Shown here piece after piece: positions 1 through 8,252 of a stretch of 64,000 nt of DNA. The notes under the pieces are model-generated. The model worked only from the letters and a program-made list of their open reading frames with translations, was not told the DNA's origin and ran no database searches. Where the stretch lies: the NCBI GenBank assembly GCA_044361535.1, contig JBIKIQ010000009.1, forward strand, positions 62,001-126,000, read 5' to 3'. Source of the stretch: UBA952 sp044361535 (GTDB taxonomy: Bacteria; Bacteroidota; Bacteroidia; Flavobacteriales_D; Crocinitomicaceae). Position 1 is the stretch's first letter, and every line of letters starts with the position of its first letter. Made by a program: the position numbers and the translations under genes.

Positions 1-33
1 GAACACATAAAAGAAGATTTGATTTATGTCTAA
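1..33 (+). CDS. C-terminal end of MntA-like nucleotidyltransferase antitoxin (partial)
   Basis: Only the last ten codons and the TAA stop are in the window; they read EHIKEDLIYV. This resembles the C-terminal tail of MNT-domain minimal nucleotidyltransferases, the usual partners of HepT toxins. The stop overlaps the start of the downstream HepT gene by 8 nt, the tight coupling typical of MntA/HepT pairs. Identification rests mainly on this neighbour, because ten residues alone cannot define a family. In characterised pairs MntA inactivates HepT by AMPylating a tyrosine. Confidence 0.5.
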   Translation, partial: EHIKEDLIYV

Positions 34-361
34 AAAAGATAGAAACATCCTATTGAAAGATATATTGGATTCTATCCAAAAGATAAAAAAGTATACAGAA
101 GGGATGGATTACAATCTATTCATTCTAGATGATAAAACAATTGACGCTTGCGTTAGGAACTTTGAAATTATTGGTGAGGTAAGTTCAAAGATAGAAGATG
201 ATTTTAAATTAACTCACCCTGAAATTGAATGGAAAAGAATGAAAGGTCTAAGAAATAGAATGATTCACGATTATTCTGGAATAGATTATCAGGTAGTTTG
301 GGATATCATTTCAGAGTATTTAGACGAATTAGAATATCAAGTTCAACAATTATTAAAATAA
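26..361 (+). CDS. HepT-like HEPN toxin (DUF86), ribonuclease of an MntA/HepT toxin-antitoxin pair
   Basis: This is a 111-residue, all-alpha protein of normal DUF86/HepT length. The HEPN ribonuclease signature R-x4-H-x-Y is intact at Arg76, His81 and Tyr83 (RNRMIHDY). In studied systems this motif cleaves RNA, and its tyrosine is AMPylated by the cognate nucleotidyltransferase MntA. The gene overlaps the tail of a probable MntA gene by 8 nt. Its stop is only 4 nt before the SdhB start, so the toxin is probably cotranscribed with a respiratory gene, which is an odd place for it. Family assignment is firm; toxicity is inferred. Confidence 0.85.
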   Translation: MSKKDRNILLKDILDSIQKIKKYTEGMDYNLFILDDKTIDACVRNFEIIGEVSSKIEDDFKLTHPEIEWKRMKGLRNRMIHDYSGIDYQVVWDIISEYLDELEYQVQQLLK

Positions 362-365
362 ATAT

Positions 366-1130
366 ATGGCAACCAAATTTATCAACATCAACCTTAAAAT
401 TTGGAGACAAAAAAATACTAATGCGAAAGGTTCAATGGAATCTTACAAATTAGATAAAGTTTCTACAGATAGTTCTTTTCTAGAAATGTTGGATCAATTG
501 AATGAACAATTGGTTAACGAACAAAAGGAACCTATTGCGTTTGATCATGACTGTAGAGAAGGAATTTGTGGAATGTGTTCGCTCTATATAAACGGGAGAG
601 CGCATGGTCCTGATACAGGGATTACTACCTGTCAATTGCACATGCGAATGTTTAACGATGGGGATACTATTTACGTTGAGCCTTGGAGATCTCGCGCATT
701 TCCTATTATAAAAGATTTAGTTGTTGACAGAAGTGCTTTTGATCGAATTCAACAAGCCGGTGGATTTGTTTCTGTAAACACATCAGGAAGAACCATGGAT
801 GCCAATGCGATTCCAGTTCCAAAAGCAGATGCAGACAAAGCTTTTGAAGCAGCAGCTTGTATAGGATGTGGCGCGTGTGTTGCTACTTGTAAAAATGGTT
901 CAGCCATGTTATTTGTAGGAGCCAAAGTTTCACAATATGCCCTTCTTCCGCAAGGAAAAGTTGAAGCCAAAGAACGTGTAATAAACATGGTTCGTCAGAT
1001 GGATGAAGAAGGTTTTGGAAATTGTACAAATACGGGAGCATGTGAAGTTGAATGTCCTAAAGGAATTTCTTTAGAGAATATTGCTCGCATGAATCGAGAA
1101 TATTTATTTGCCGTTGCAAAATCAGAATAA
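366..1130 (+). CDS. sdhB: succinate dehydrogenase / fumarate reductase iron-sulfur subunit
   Basis: SdhB carries electrons from the FAD subunit SdhA to the membrane anchor of complex II. All three cluster ligand sets are visible: 2Fe-2S with Cys63, Cys68, Cys71 and Cys89 (CREGICGMC then TTC); 4Fe-4S in the CxxCxxCxxxC run at Cys165-Cys175; and a further set at Cys220, Cys226 and Cys230. The length of 254 residues is normal for the subunit type found in Bacteroidota. No sdhA or sdhC is seen here; sdhA would be expected just upstream, but a HepT gene sits there 4 nt away. If sdhA lies beyond the window's left edge, the toxin-antitoxin pair interrupts the usual sdhCAB order. Confidence 0.95.
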   Translation: MATKFININLKIWRQKNTNAKGSMESYKLDKVSTDSSFLEMLDQLNEQLVNEQKEPIAFDHDCREGICGMCSLYINGRAHGPDTGITTCQLHMRMFNDGDTIYVEPWRSRAFPIIKDLVVDRSAFDRIQQAGGFVSVNTSGRTMDANAIPVPKADADKAFEAAACIGCGACVATCKNGSAMLFVGAKVSQYALLPQGKVEAKERVINMVRQMDEEGFGNCTNTGACEVECPKGISLENIARMNREYLFAVAKSE

Positions 1131-1308
1131 AACTATTTGGAATTTTTATATTAAACTCTTGCATGAGCTATATATTGGGTTAGATTAACATCCGATATTT
1201 ATAATTAATTTTATCCGTATCTATCATTAGCTGTATTGTCTTATTAAAAGATTTAAATACTTTTAATTTTAAAGAAAAACTAATTTTAGAGAAAAACTGT
1301 TTCAGTTC

Positions 1309-2340
1309 ATGCAAAGTAGAAGCTCTATATTATTAATTTACACAGGGGGTACTATTGGAATGATAAATGACCCCATCAGCGGTGAATTAAAAAGTTTTGA
1401 CTTCAAACACATGTACAATCAAATCCCTGAATTAAATCAAATTCCGGTTAATATTGATTCAGTAAGCATTGACAAACCAATAGATTCATCAGAAATGACT
1501 CCAAATCATTGGTTAAACCTTGTAAATATCATAGAAAAAAATTATTTGATCTACGATGGATTTGTGATTTTGCATGGTTCCGACACAATGGCCTATACAG
1601 CTTCTGCATTGAGTTTCTTGATTCAAGGAATTAAAAAACCCATTATCTTAACAGGGTCACAATTGCCAATAGGCACAATACGAACTGACGGAAAAGAAAA
1701 CTTAATTACAGCTATTGAAATTGCCGCACAAAAAGATGAGTATAACCAATCCATTGTGCAAGAAGTTTGTGTGTATTTTGAATATTCGCTCTATCGAGGG
1801 AACAGATCATCAAAAGTGTCAGCCAATCAATTTCAGGCTTTTCAATCTCCCAATTATCCTCCTCTAGCTATGGCTGGCGTAAATATCGAATACGATATTG
1901 AAAAACTATATAGATCCACTGATAAAGCAACCACATTTTGGAAAAACTTGGACAATCGAGTAGCATTAATTAAATTGTACCCTGGACTACCTTTCGAAGG
2001 TTATCAAGCATTATTTGATGTGTCCAAATTTAAGGCGATTGTTTTAGAAACATTTGGATCTGGAAATGCATTTAGCAATCCTTCATTTCAAAAAAATATT
2101 GAATCCTATATACAATCAGGCGGGATGATTGTGAATGTAAGTCAATGTTCCTCTGGCGCGGTCGAACAAGGAAAATACGAAACGAGTTCTTTTTTTCAAA
2201 AAGTAGGTGTTGTTAGTGGCGCAGATATGACTACAGAGGCTGCGATTACAAAATTAATGTATGTCTTAACATTAAATCACGAACTTTCCATTAAGAAACA
2301 AATCATGGAAATTAATCTTTGTGGTGAAAAAAACACCTAA
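1309..2340 (+). CDS. ansA: type I L-asparaginase
   Basis: This enzyme hydrolyses L-asparagine to aspartate and ammonia. There is no signal peptide, so it is cytoplasmic. The first nucleophile region YTGGTIG is at residues 11-17 (Thr15). The second region reads HGSDTMAYTAS at residues 89-99, and the catalytic lysine is in RGNRSSKVSA (Lys169). The family normally has GTD at the second site, so Ser91 replaces the second catalytic threonine; this is conservative but notable. At 343 residues it is full length. It follows sdhB after a 178-nt AT-rich gap with no recognised signal and is probably a separate transcript. Confidence 0.93.
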   Translation: MQSRSSILLIYTGGTIGMINDPISGELKSFDFKHMYNQIPELNQIPVNIDSVSIDKPIDSSEMTPNHWLNLVNIIEKNYLIYDGFVILHGSDTMAYTASALSFLIQGIKKPIILTGSQLPIGTIRTDGKENLITAIEIAAQKDEYNQSIVQEVCVYFEYSLYRGNRSSKVSANQFQAFQSPNYPPLAMAGVNIEYDIEKLYRSTDKATTFWKNLDNRVALIKLYPGLPFEGYQALFDVSKFKAIVLETFGSGNAFSNPSFQKNIESYIQSGGMIVNVSQCSSGAVEQGKYETSSFFQKVGVVSGADMTTEAAITKLMYVLTLNHELSIKKQIMEINLCGEKNT

Positions 2341-2462
2341 TTCAATTTCGTGTTTTCACGTACTTCCCTGCGCGTAGACTTTGGTAAAAACAGAAACAAA
2401 GTCTCATTTATAAATGATGAAAAGTTGAGATACTGCATCTTTGTAGTATAAAATTCAACACA

Positions 2463-2675
2463 ATGATACGTTACAATCAAATTAGTCGAGTAATAGAACG
2501 CAAAGCCACAAAATTTATCGTTTCTCGCCATAAAGAATTTGCCCAATTATCTATCCATGATAAGGAAATTTTATTGATTGAAACACGCAATAAATTGGAA
2601 GATTTTTCACTTTTTGTAAATTTATTCTTCATCATTTCGTCATCTCTTTTTTTAGTTAAATACTTTTTGGTATAA
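2463..2675 (+). CDS. small hypothetical protein with one C-terminal membrane segment
   Basis: This 70-residue ORF has a basic, helical N-terminal part with a short acidic stretch, then a hydrophobic helix at about residues 49-68 ending in two lysine-free hydrophobic turns. I do not recognise a family. The frame was preferred over an overlapping antisense ORF because it starts with ATG, has a charged-then-hydrophobic domain plan, and is preceded at 2436-2443 by CATCTTTG, one mismatch from the Bacteroidota -7 element. No clear -33 element was found. It may be a real small membrane protein or chance. Confidence 0.45.
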   Translation: MIRYNQISRVIERKATKFIVSRHKEFAQLSIHDKEILLIETRNKLEDFSLFVNLFFIISSSLFLVKYFLV

Positions 2676-2714
2676 ATTAGACACGACAGTATTTTTACTA
2701 CTAGAAATGACTAA

Positions 2715-2933
2715 TTAGACTTTATTATCAAGAAAAAATCAATCAAAAAACTCAAATTTATTGGAGAAATAATTTCATTGATCTTCAATAGGAATATCTT
2801 GATGGGAAATTTCCAAAATGTTTTTACAGATACATATATAAGGGGTAACGGTGATATTGATGAAATTTTTGAAAGTATGGAAGCCAAAATACTGGCAACA
2901 ATTTTTTTATTTGAAGAACAGCTTGAAAAATAA
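2715..2933 (+). other. open frame without an upstream ATG; small ORF (2802-2933) or gene remnant
   Basis: Between the small ORF ending at 2675 and the protease at 3035 lie 359 nt with no clear gene. The frame from 2715 to the TAA at 2931-2933 is open for 72 codons. Its later part reads like protein, with acidic residues around GNGDIDEIFESMEAK and the ending FLFEEQLEK. The only ATG is at 2802, giving 43 residues, and the TAA at 2712-2714 closes the frame upstream. It may be a very small gene starting at 2802 or the tail of a decayed gene. Nothing else is recognised in 2676-3034. Confidence 0.25.
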
Positions 2934-3034
2934 AGCTTACAATCTTGACCACAAATCAATAAATTTTTTCCCTTTAAATGCAACTTTTTATCTAAACTAT
3001 TTATCTTTATGGTATTAAACCTAAAGCTAAAAGT

Positions 3035-6000
3035 ATGTTTCATTCTAAGTCCTTACTATTAGGAATTTTTCTTGTTTTTACAGTTTTTACAACCTTTTCT
3101 CAAACAGTTATCCGCTGCTATACAGATGAGAATCATCAACAGCTCTTGCAACAACATCCTGAACTTGAAACTAATGATCAGTTTGAACAATGGATGCAAC
3201 AGCAAATTCTGCAAAATCAAGCAAGTGCAATTATTGGAGGAGTGTACTATATCCCCGTAGTTGTGCATGTGATTCACAACGGCGAAGCTTTAGGAACAGG
3301 GACAAATGTTTCCTTTGCAGCCATTCAATCGCAAATTGATGTTCTTAATGAAGATTTTCGAAAAATTCTTGGCTCAAATGGCTGGAATACGCATCCAGAT
3401 GGTACAGATACACAAATTGAATTTTGTTTGGCACAGAGAAGACCTGATGGATCGGCATTCCCTGTAGGTGAACCTGGTGTCAATAGAATAAATCGAAATA
3501 CGGTTGGTTTTACTGCGCCTCCTTACTCACAAGCATATATGAATGCTACCGTTAAAGCTTACACATTTAACAATAACGTTCCAACAGCAACTCGTGGCTG
3601 GGATCCAGCAAAATATATGAACATTTGGTTAGCAGATCTTTCAGGTGGTCTTTTAGGATATGCCCAATTTCCTCAATCACCTCTTGGAGGAATGGGGTGT
3701 GGAAACCAAGCAGCTGGAACAGATGGTGTAGTATTTTTGTATAATTCAATTGGAAAGAGCTCTGTAACAGGTTTTGCAGGGCCATACAACGAAGGAAGAA
3801 CAGCCACACATGAAATAGGTCACTGGCTGGGGCTTCGTCACATTTGGGGGGATGGTGGCTGTACCGTTGACGATTTTTGCAACGATACCCCAGAAGCAGG
3901 AGCGGCTAATTACGGATGTCCCACAGGAACAAATAGTTGCACCGCAGCTCCTGATGCTGGAGTGGACATGATTGAAAATTACATGGATTATACAGACGAT
4001 TTATGTATGAATATCTTCACAAATGACCAAAAAATGCGTATGCGTACCGTATTGGAAAACAGCCCGCTAAGAGCAAGTTTAATAAATTCAGACGCCTGTA
4101 CACCTCCATTGGCTGTTGACGCATCAGTTGTAGATATAATCAACCCCAAAGGGGATAATTGTGTAGGTAGTATTACACCGTCTGTCACCCTCAAAAATCG
4201 AGGAAGCAGCGCTTTAACAAGTGCATCTATATCATACAAAATAGATAATGGTGCCCCGACAAATTTTGCATGGACAGGTAATTTAGCTTCTGGTGCAACT
4301 GCAACCGTTGCTTTGCCCGCTTTCACCACAACAGCAGGTCAACATATGTTTAAAGCATATTCAACATTACCAAATGGCTCAGCTGATCAGGCAACTGCAT
4401 TCGATACTTCTGGAATAAGCTTCATGGTCTCTACAGGTATTTCTGCTCCTTTCATTGAAACATTTGATGGAGGAACATTCCCTCCTGATGTTCGATGGGT
4501 TGTTGAAAACACCAATAATGATTGTTTTGAATGGGTTGGGGCATCGGCGACGTCAATAACAGGTGTATTCAATAATAATGCTGCTCAATTTCCTGGCTTT
4601 GGAAATACAACAGGATCAACTGAAAATCTAATAACACCGATTTTCACTTTGCCTTGTAACGCAACCGCCGCAAATCTTCAATTCGATGTGGCCTATAGAA
4701 GAAGAAACAATACAACAGCAAATTATGAAAGATTATACGTTGAAATTTCAGAAAATTGCGGTACTACGTGGAATGCTACTCCCGTTTATGATAAATCTGG
4801 AACAACACTTCAAGTCTTGACTGCTACGTTAGGCACCTATTACACTCCAGTGGGAATAACAGATTGGAGAACTGAAACTATTAATTTATTGCCATTTGTT
4901 ACATCTACATCGAAAAACGTAAAATTCCGAATTCGAGCAGTAGCCGCAAACGGGAATAATATTTACATTGATAATTTGAAATTTAATGCTACAACACCTG
5001 GTGAAATTTCTGTAAGTCAAACGACTACTAATATTTTTGATGATGGCTTTTCAAACGTGGGGTCTGTTTCTGCTGGAAACTCTTCAACAGTAACTTACAC
5101 AATTACAAATACAGGAACCAGTAATTTAACTTTAACCGGGCCAATTTCGGTTACTGGAACTGGTTTCACCTTAGGTTCTACTTTCGGAACAACTGCCGTT
5201 GCAGCTGGCGGAACAACTACTTTTACAGTTGTATTTAGTCCAACGGCAAGCGCAAGTTATACAGGGAATATTTCATTTGGCACAAATGACTGTGATGAGT
5301 CAACCTTTAATTTTCAACTCAACGGAATGGGTGTAACTAATCCTCCTGTTGCGTCATTCACACCTTCAGCTACTGTAATTTGTGTTGGTCAAACGGTAAC
5401 CTTTACAAATACATCAACAAATGCAACGTCATACAACTGGAATTTTGGCGCAGGAGCAACGCCATCTACATCAACGGCTACCAATCCAACTGTGACTTTT
5501 AATACAATAGGCACTTATACCGCAACATTAACAGCAACAAATTCATTTGGAAATGATGTAGAAACACAAACAAACATAATCAATGTACTTGATGGTACTG
5601 GTATAGCGTTACCTATAACCGAAGGTTTTACTGCCACTACTTACCCCCCAACAAATTGGGCAATTGTAAATGCAAATAATTCACCAACAACTTGGGTGAG
5701 AAATGCAACGGTTGGTAATGCACCGACTGCAGGAAATTCCATGTTTTTTAACAATTTCAACTATAACGATAGCGACGATGATCAAGTGAGAATGCCAGGA
5801 GCTAATTTAACTGGTTTTTCTTCTGCACAATTGCAATTTGATGTTGCATATGCTCCATACAATGCAAATAATTTTGATGGTCTTGAGGTTTTAGTATCAA
5901 CAAATTGCGGTGCAACTTGGACTTCTGTTTATTCGAAATCTAATACTACTTTAGCTACAGCACCTGCAGTAACTACCTCATTTGTTCCTACTGCCACTCA

Positions 6001-8164
6001 ATGGAGAACTGAAACAGTAATTTTAACTCCTTATGTAGGAAATAGTAAAGTGATTGTTTCCTTCAAAAATCTCTCGGGATATGGAAATAATTTGTACGTT
6101 GATAACATTAATCTAACAGGCGTAGTGTTAAGCGTACCTCCAGTTGCCTCTTTTACAGCTTCTGCAACAACAATTTGTGCGGGACAATCCGTTACATTTA
6201 CAAATACTTCAACAGGAAATCCAACCTCATTTGCTTGGTCATTCCAAGGTGGTAATCCTCCAACCTCTACAGCAACAAATCCTATCGTAACCTTCGCAAA
6301 TCCGGGAACATATACCGTCTCTCTTGTAGCAACAAATGCTAGTGGGAATAATACAGCAACTCAAACAATTGTTGTTAATTCAAATCCTGTTTTAACTGTT
6401 TCTAACCAAAATATATGTACCGGAAGTTCAGCAACATTAGTAGCATCTGCAACCCCAGTAGGAGGATCCTATTCTTGGTCAAATGGAAGTACAGGACAAA
6501 GTATTACTGTTTCTCCAACAACCACAACAACATATACTGTTACATATACAATTAATGGATGTAGCTCTGTACAACCTGGTATTGTCACTGTTAATCCCTC
6601 ACCGATTGTTACTGTATCCGGTGCAACAATTTGTTCAGGAGGAACAGCAACCCTTACTGCCACAACGAATCAACCAGGTGGTACTTTTTCTTGGTCAACT
6701 GGAGCAACTGGAAGTTCTATTTCTGTTTCACCTGTAAGCACAACAAATTATACGGTTAGCTATGTATTAAATGGATGTACATCTTCTCAAATATCTTCTC
6801 AAGTTGTTGTGAATCCTGCACCTACGGTTACAGTAAATAGCTCGACAATTTGTGCAGGAAATACCGCTACTCTTACAGCAACGCCAAGTGTTACTGGAGG
6901 CACCTATTTATGGAGCTCTGGATCAACAAATCAAGTTATTACTGTGACCCCAACAGCAACTACAAACTATACAATAACATACACTGCCTCAGGGTGTACT
7001 CCTGTTACTGCAACAGGAACTGTGACTGTTACACAAACACCATTAGTTTCTATTTCTAACCAAACCATTTGTGCAGGAAGTTCTGCAATACTTCAAGCAA
7101 TTAGTACTCCACCTGGAGGATCCTATTCTTGGTCAAATGGAAGTACCGGATCTAGTATTACAGTTAATCCAACAACCACAACAACATATACGGTTACCTA
7201 TACTGTAAATGGATGTAGTACCATACAGCCTGGAATTGTAACAGTTAATCAGTCACCTGTTGTTACGTCGTCTAGTGCAACAATTTGTTCAGGAGGAACA
7301 GCAACACTTACTGCTACAGCAAATCAACCCGGTGGTGTTTTTACTTGGTCAACCGGAGCTACTGGAAGTTCTATTTCTGTTTCCCCAACAAGTACAACCA
7401 ATTATACAGTTAGCTATGCATTAAATGGATGTACATCTTCACTTGTATCTTCCCAAGTTGTTGTAAATCCAACACCTACAGTAACAGTAAATAACTCAAC
7501 AATTTGTGCTGGAAATTCAGCAACACTTACCGCAACACCAAGTGTTACCGGAGGGGCGTATTCGTGGAGCTCAGGATCAATAAATCAAGTTATTATTGTA
7601 TCTCCAACAACTTTAACTACTTATACCGTTACCTATACGGCAATCGGGTGTCCTCCAGTTACGGCAGCAGGAATTGTCACAGTCAATGCCAATCCAACGG
7701 TTAGTTTAGGTTCAGATACAACATTATGTGAAGCTGATTTTCCATACGTATTAAATGCATCTGTTACAGGTTTAAACAATCAATTTACTTGGAACACCGG
7801 AGAACAAACACAATCAATTTCAATAACAACGGGTGGAACATTCACCGTAAATGTTTCAAATTCAAATGGATGTACGGCTAGTGACGTTATTCAGATAACT
7901 AGTGATCCTTGTGCATCACTTGATGATCTCAATGAATTAACTATTACTATTTATCCAAATCCAAGTGCTGATTTTGTAAGTATTGAATCAAACCAGGAAA
8001 TAAAACGTTTTTTCCTTTATGATTCAAATGGAAAACTAGTTTATTCAAATTCTAACTCATCAAATTCATGTACGATTGATATTTCTAAATGGGTTATTGG
8101 GGTATATGAACTTAAATTAGAATCAACAAATTCAATTGTCTGGAAAAAACTAATTAAGCTATAG
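3035..8164 (+). CDS. secreted M43 (pappalysin/cytophagalysin-type) metalloprotease with PKD and Ig-like repeats, T9SS type A sorting domain
   Basis: This 1709-residue extracellular protease has a signal peptide at residues 1-22 ending near TFSQ. The zinc site is HEIGHWLGLRH at residues 259-269, and a downstream ENYMDY supplies the Met-turn, both typical of M43 metzincins. After the catalytic domain come a CARDB-like region (about 365-460), jelly-roll-like segments (about 475-650 and 860-1025), a choice-of-anchor-D-like domain (about 655-765), two PKD-like domains (about 770-850 and 1035-1115) and six Ig-like repeats of about 73 residues (about 1117-1552). The last 75 residues (YPNPSADF onward, ending KKLIKL) form a type A T9SS sorting domain, so export and surface attachment or release by T9SS is expected. 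A candidate -7 box, TATCTTTA, lies at 3002-3009. Confidence 0.93.
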   Translation: MFHSKSLLLGIFLVFTVFTTFSQTVIRCYTDENHQQLLQQHPELETNDQFEQWMQQQILQNQASAIIGGVYYIPVVVHVIHNGEALGTGTNVSFAAIQSQIDVLNEDFRKILGSNGWNTHPDGTDTQIEFCLAQRRPDGSAFPVGEPGVNRINRNTVGFTAPPYSQAYMNATVKAYTFNNNVPTATRGWDPAKYMNIWLADLSGGLLGYAQFPQSPLGGMGCGNQAAGTDGVVFLYNSIGKSSVTGFAGPYNEGRTATHEIGHWLGLRHIWGDGGCTVDDFCNDTPEAGAANYGCPTGTNSCTAAPDAGVDMIENYMDYTDDLCMNIFTNDQKMRMRTVLENSPLRASLINSDACTPPLAVDASVVDIINPKGDNCVGSITPSVTLKNRGSSALTSASISYKIDNGAPTNFAWTGNLASGATATVALPAFTTTAGQHMFKAYSTLPNGSADQATAFDTSGISFMVSTGISAPFIETFDGGTFPPDVRWVVENTNNDCFEWVGASATSITGVFNNNAAQFPGFGNTTGSTENLITPIFTLPCNATAANLQFDVAYRRRNNTTANYERLYVEISENCGTTWNATPVYDKSGTTLQVLTATLGTYYTPVGITDWRTETINLLPFVTSTSKNVKFRIRAVAANGNNIYIDNLKFNATTPGEISVSQTTTNIFDDGFSNVGSVSAGNSSTVTYTITNTGTSNLTLTGPISVTGTGFTLGSTFGTTAVAAGGTTTFTVVFSPTASASYTGNISFGTNDCDESTFNFQLNGMGVTNPPVASFTPSATVICVGQTVTFTNTSTNATSYNWNFGAGATPSTSTATNPTVTFNTIGTYTATLTATNSFGNDVETQTNIINVLDGTGIALPITEGFTATTYPPTNWAIVNANNSPTTWVRNATVGNAPTAGNSMFFNNFNYNDSDDDQVRMPGANLTGFSSAQLQFDVAYAPYNANNFDGLEVLVSTNCGATWTSVYSKSNTTLATAPAVTTSFVPTATQWRTETVILTPYVGNSKVIVSFKNLSGYGNNLYVDNINLTGVVLSVPPVASFTASATTICAGQSVTFTNTSTGNPTSFAWSFQGGNPPTSTATNPIVTFANPGTYTVSLVATNASGNNTATQTIVVNSNPVLTVSNQNICTGSSATLVASATPVGGSYSWSNGSTGQSITVSPTTTTTYTVTYTINGCSSVQPGIVTVNPSPIVTVSGATICSGGTATLTATTNQPGGTFSWSTGATGSSISVSPVSTTNYTVSYVLNGCTSSQISSQVVVNPAPTVTVNSSTICAGNTATLTATPSVTGGTYLWSSGSTNQVITVTPTATTNYTITYTASGCTPVTATGTVTVTQTPLVSISNQTICAGSSAILQAISTPPGGSYSWSNGSTGSSITVNPTTTTTYTVTYTVNGCSTIQPGIVTVNQSPVVTSSSATICSGGTATLTATANQPGGVFTWSTGATGSSISVSPTSTTNYTVSYALNGCTSSLVSSQVVVNPTPTVTVNNSTICAGNSATLTATPSVTGGAYSWSSGSINQVIIVSPTTLTTYTVTYTAIGCPPVTAAGIVTVNANPTVSLGSDTTLCEADFPYVLNASVTGLNNQFTWNTGEQTQSISITTGGTFTVNVSNSNGCTASDVIQITSDPCASLDDLNELTITIYPNPSADFVSIESNQEIKRFFLYDSNGKLVYSNSNSSNSCTIDISKWVIGVYELKLESTNSIVWKKLIKL
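6386..7693 (+). repeat. two tandem copies of a 654-bp cassette (three Ig-like domains each)
   Basis: Matching sequences recur exactly 654 nt apart: TCTAACCAAA at 6401 and 7055, and GGAGGATCCTATTC at 6461 and 7115. Each cassette encodes three distinct Ig-like domains in the order A-B-C (218 codons), followed by A-B-C again. Like domains match better between cassettes than neighbours within one, so a three-domain block was duplicated in frame. Cassette borders are approximate. Confidence 0.85.
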
Positions 8165-8229
8165 TAAATAAGGGTTATTTTAGATATGATTATCTTGTTC
8201 TGAGGAGAACTAACACATCCAAAAAGTTC

Positions 8230-8252
8230 AAGATCAGATTTTAATCTTTTTT
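8230..8252 (+). terminator. weak candidate rho-independent terminator after the M43 protease
   Basis: AAGAT (8230-8234) can pair with ATCTT (8244-8248), with a shorter alternative hairpin inside it, followed by a run of T to 8252. The stem is short and AT-rich. It lies between the protease and the convergent sbtA gene. Confidence 0.3.

Noticed and set aside
2349..2360. CGTG-TTTT-CACG hairpin after asparaginase as terminator
   Set aside because: The stem is only four pairs and no T run follows.
2337..2546. Minus-strand 69-residue ORF overlapping the asparaginase stop
   Set aside because: It covers the asparaginase end and the small plus-strand ORF and has no recognisable features.
2711..3043. 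Minus-strand 110-residue ORF
   Set aside because: It overlaps the start of the M43 protease, is unusually rich in Lys, Ser and Ile without a domain plan, and lies opposite a plus-strand frame with more protein-like sequence.
6386..7693. CRISPR-like reading of the tandem repeat
   Set aside because: The repeated unit is 654 bp of open coding sequence with diverged sub-domains, not short repeats with unique spacers.
6483..7704. Antisense and shifted ORFs inside the Ig-like repeats
   Set aside because: They repeat with the cassette and reflect the low-complexity Thr/Ser codons of the real frame.
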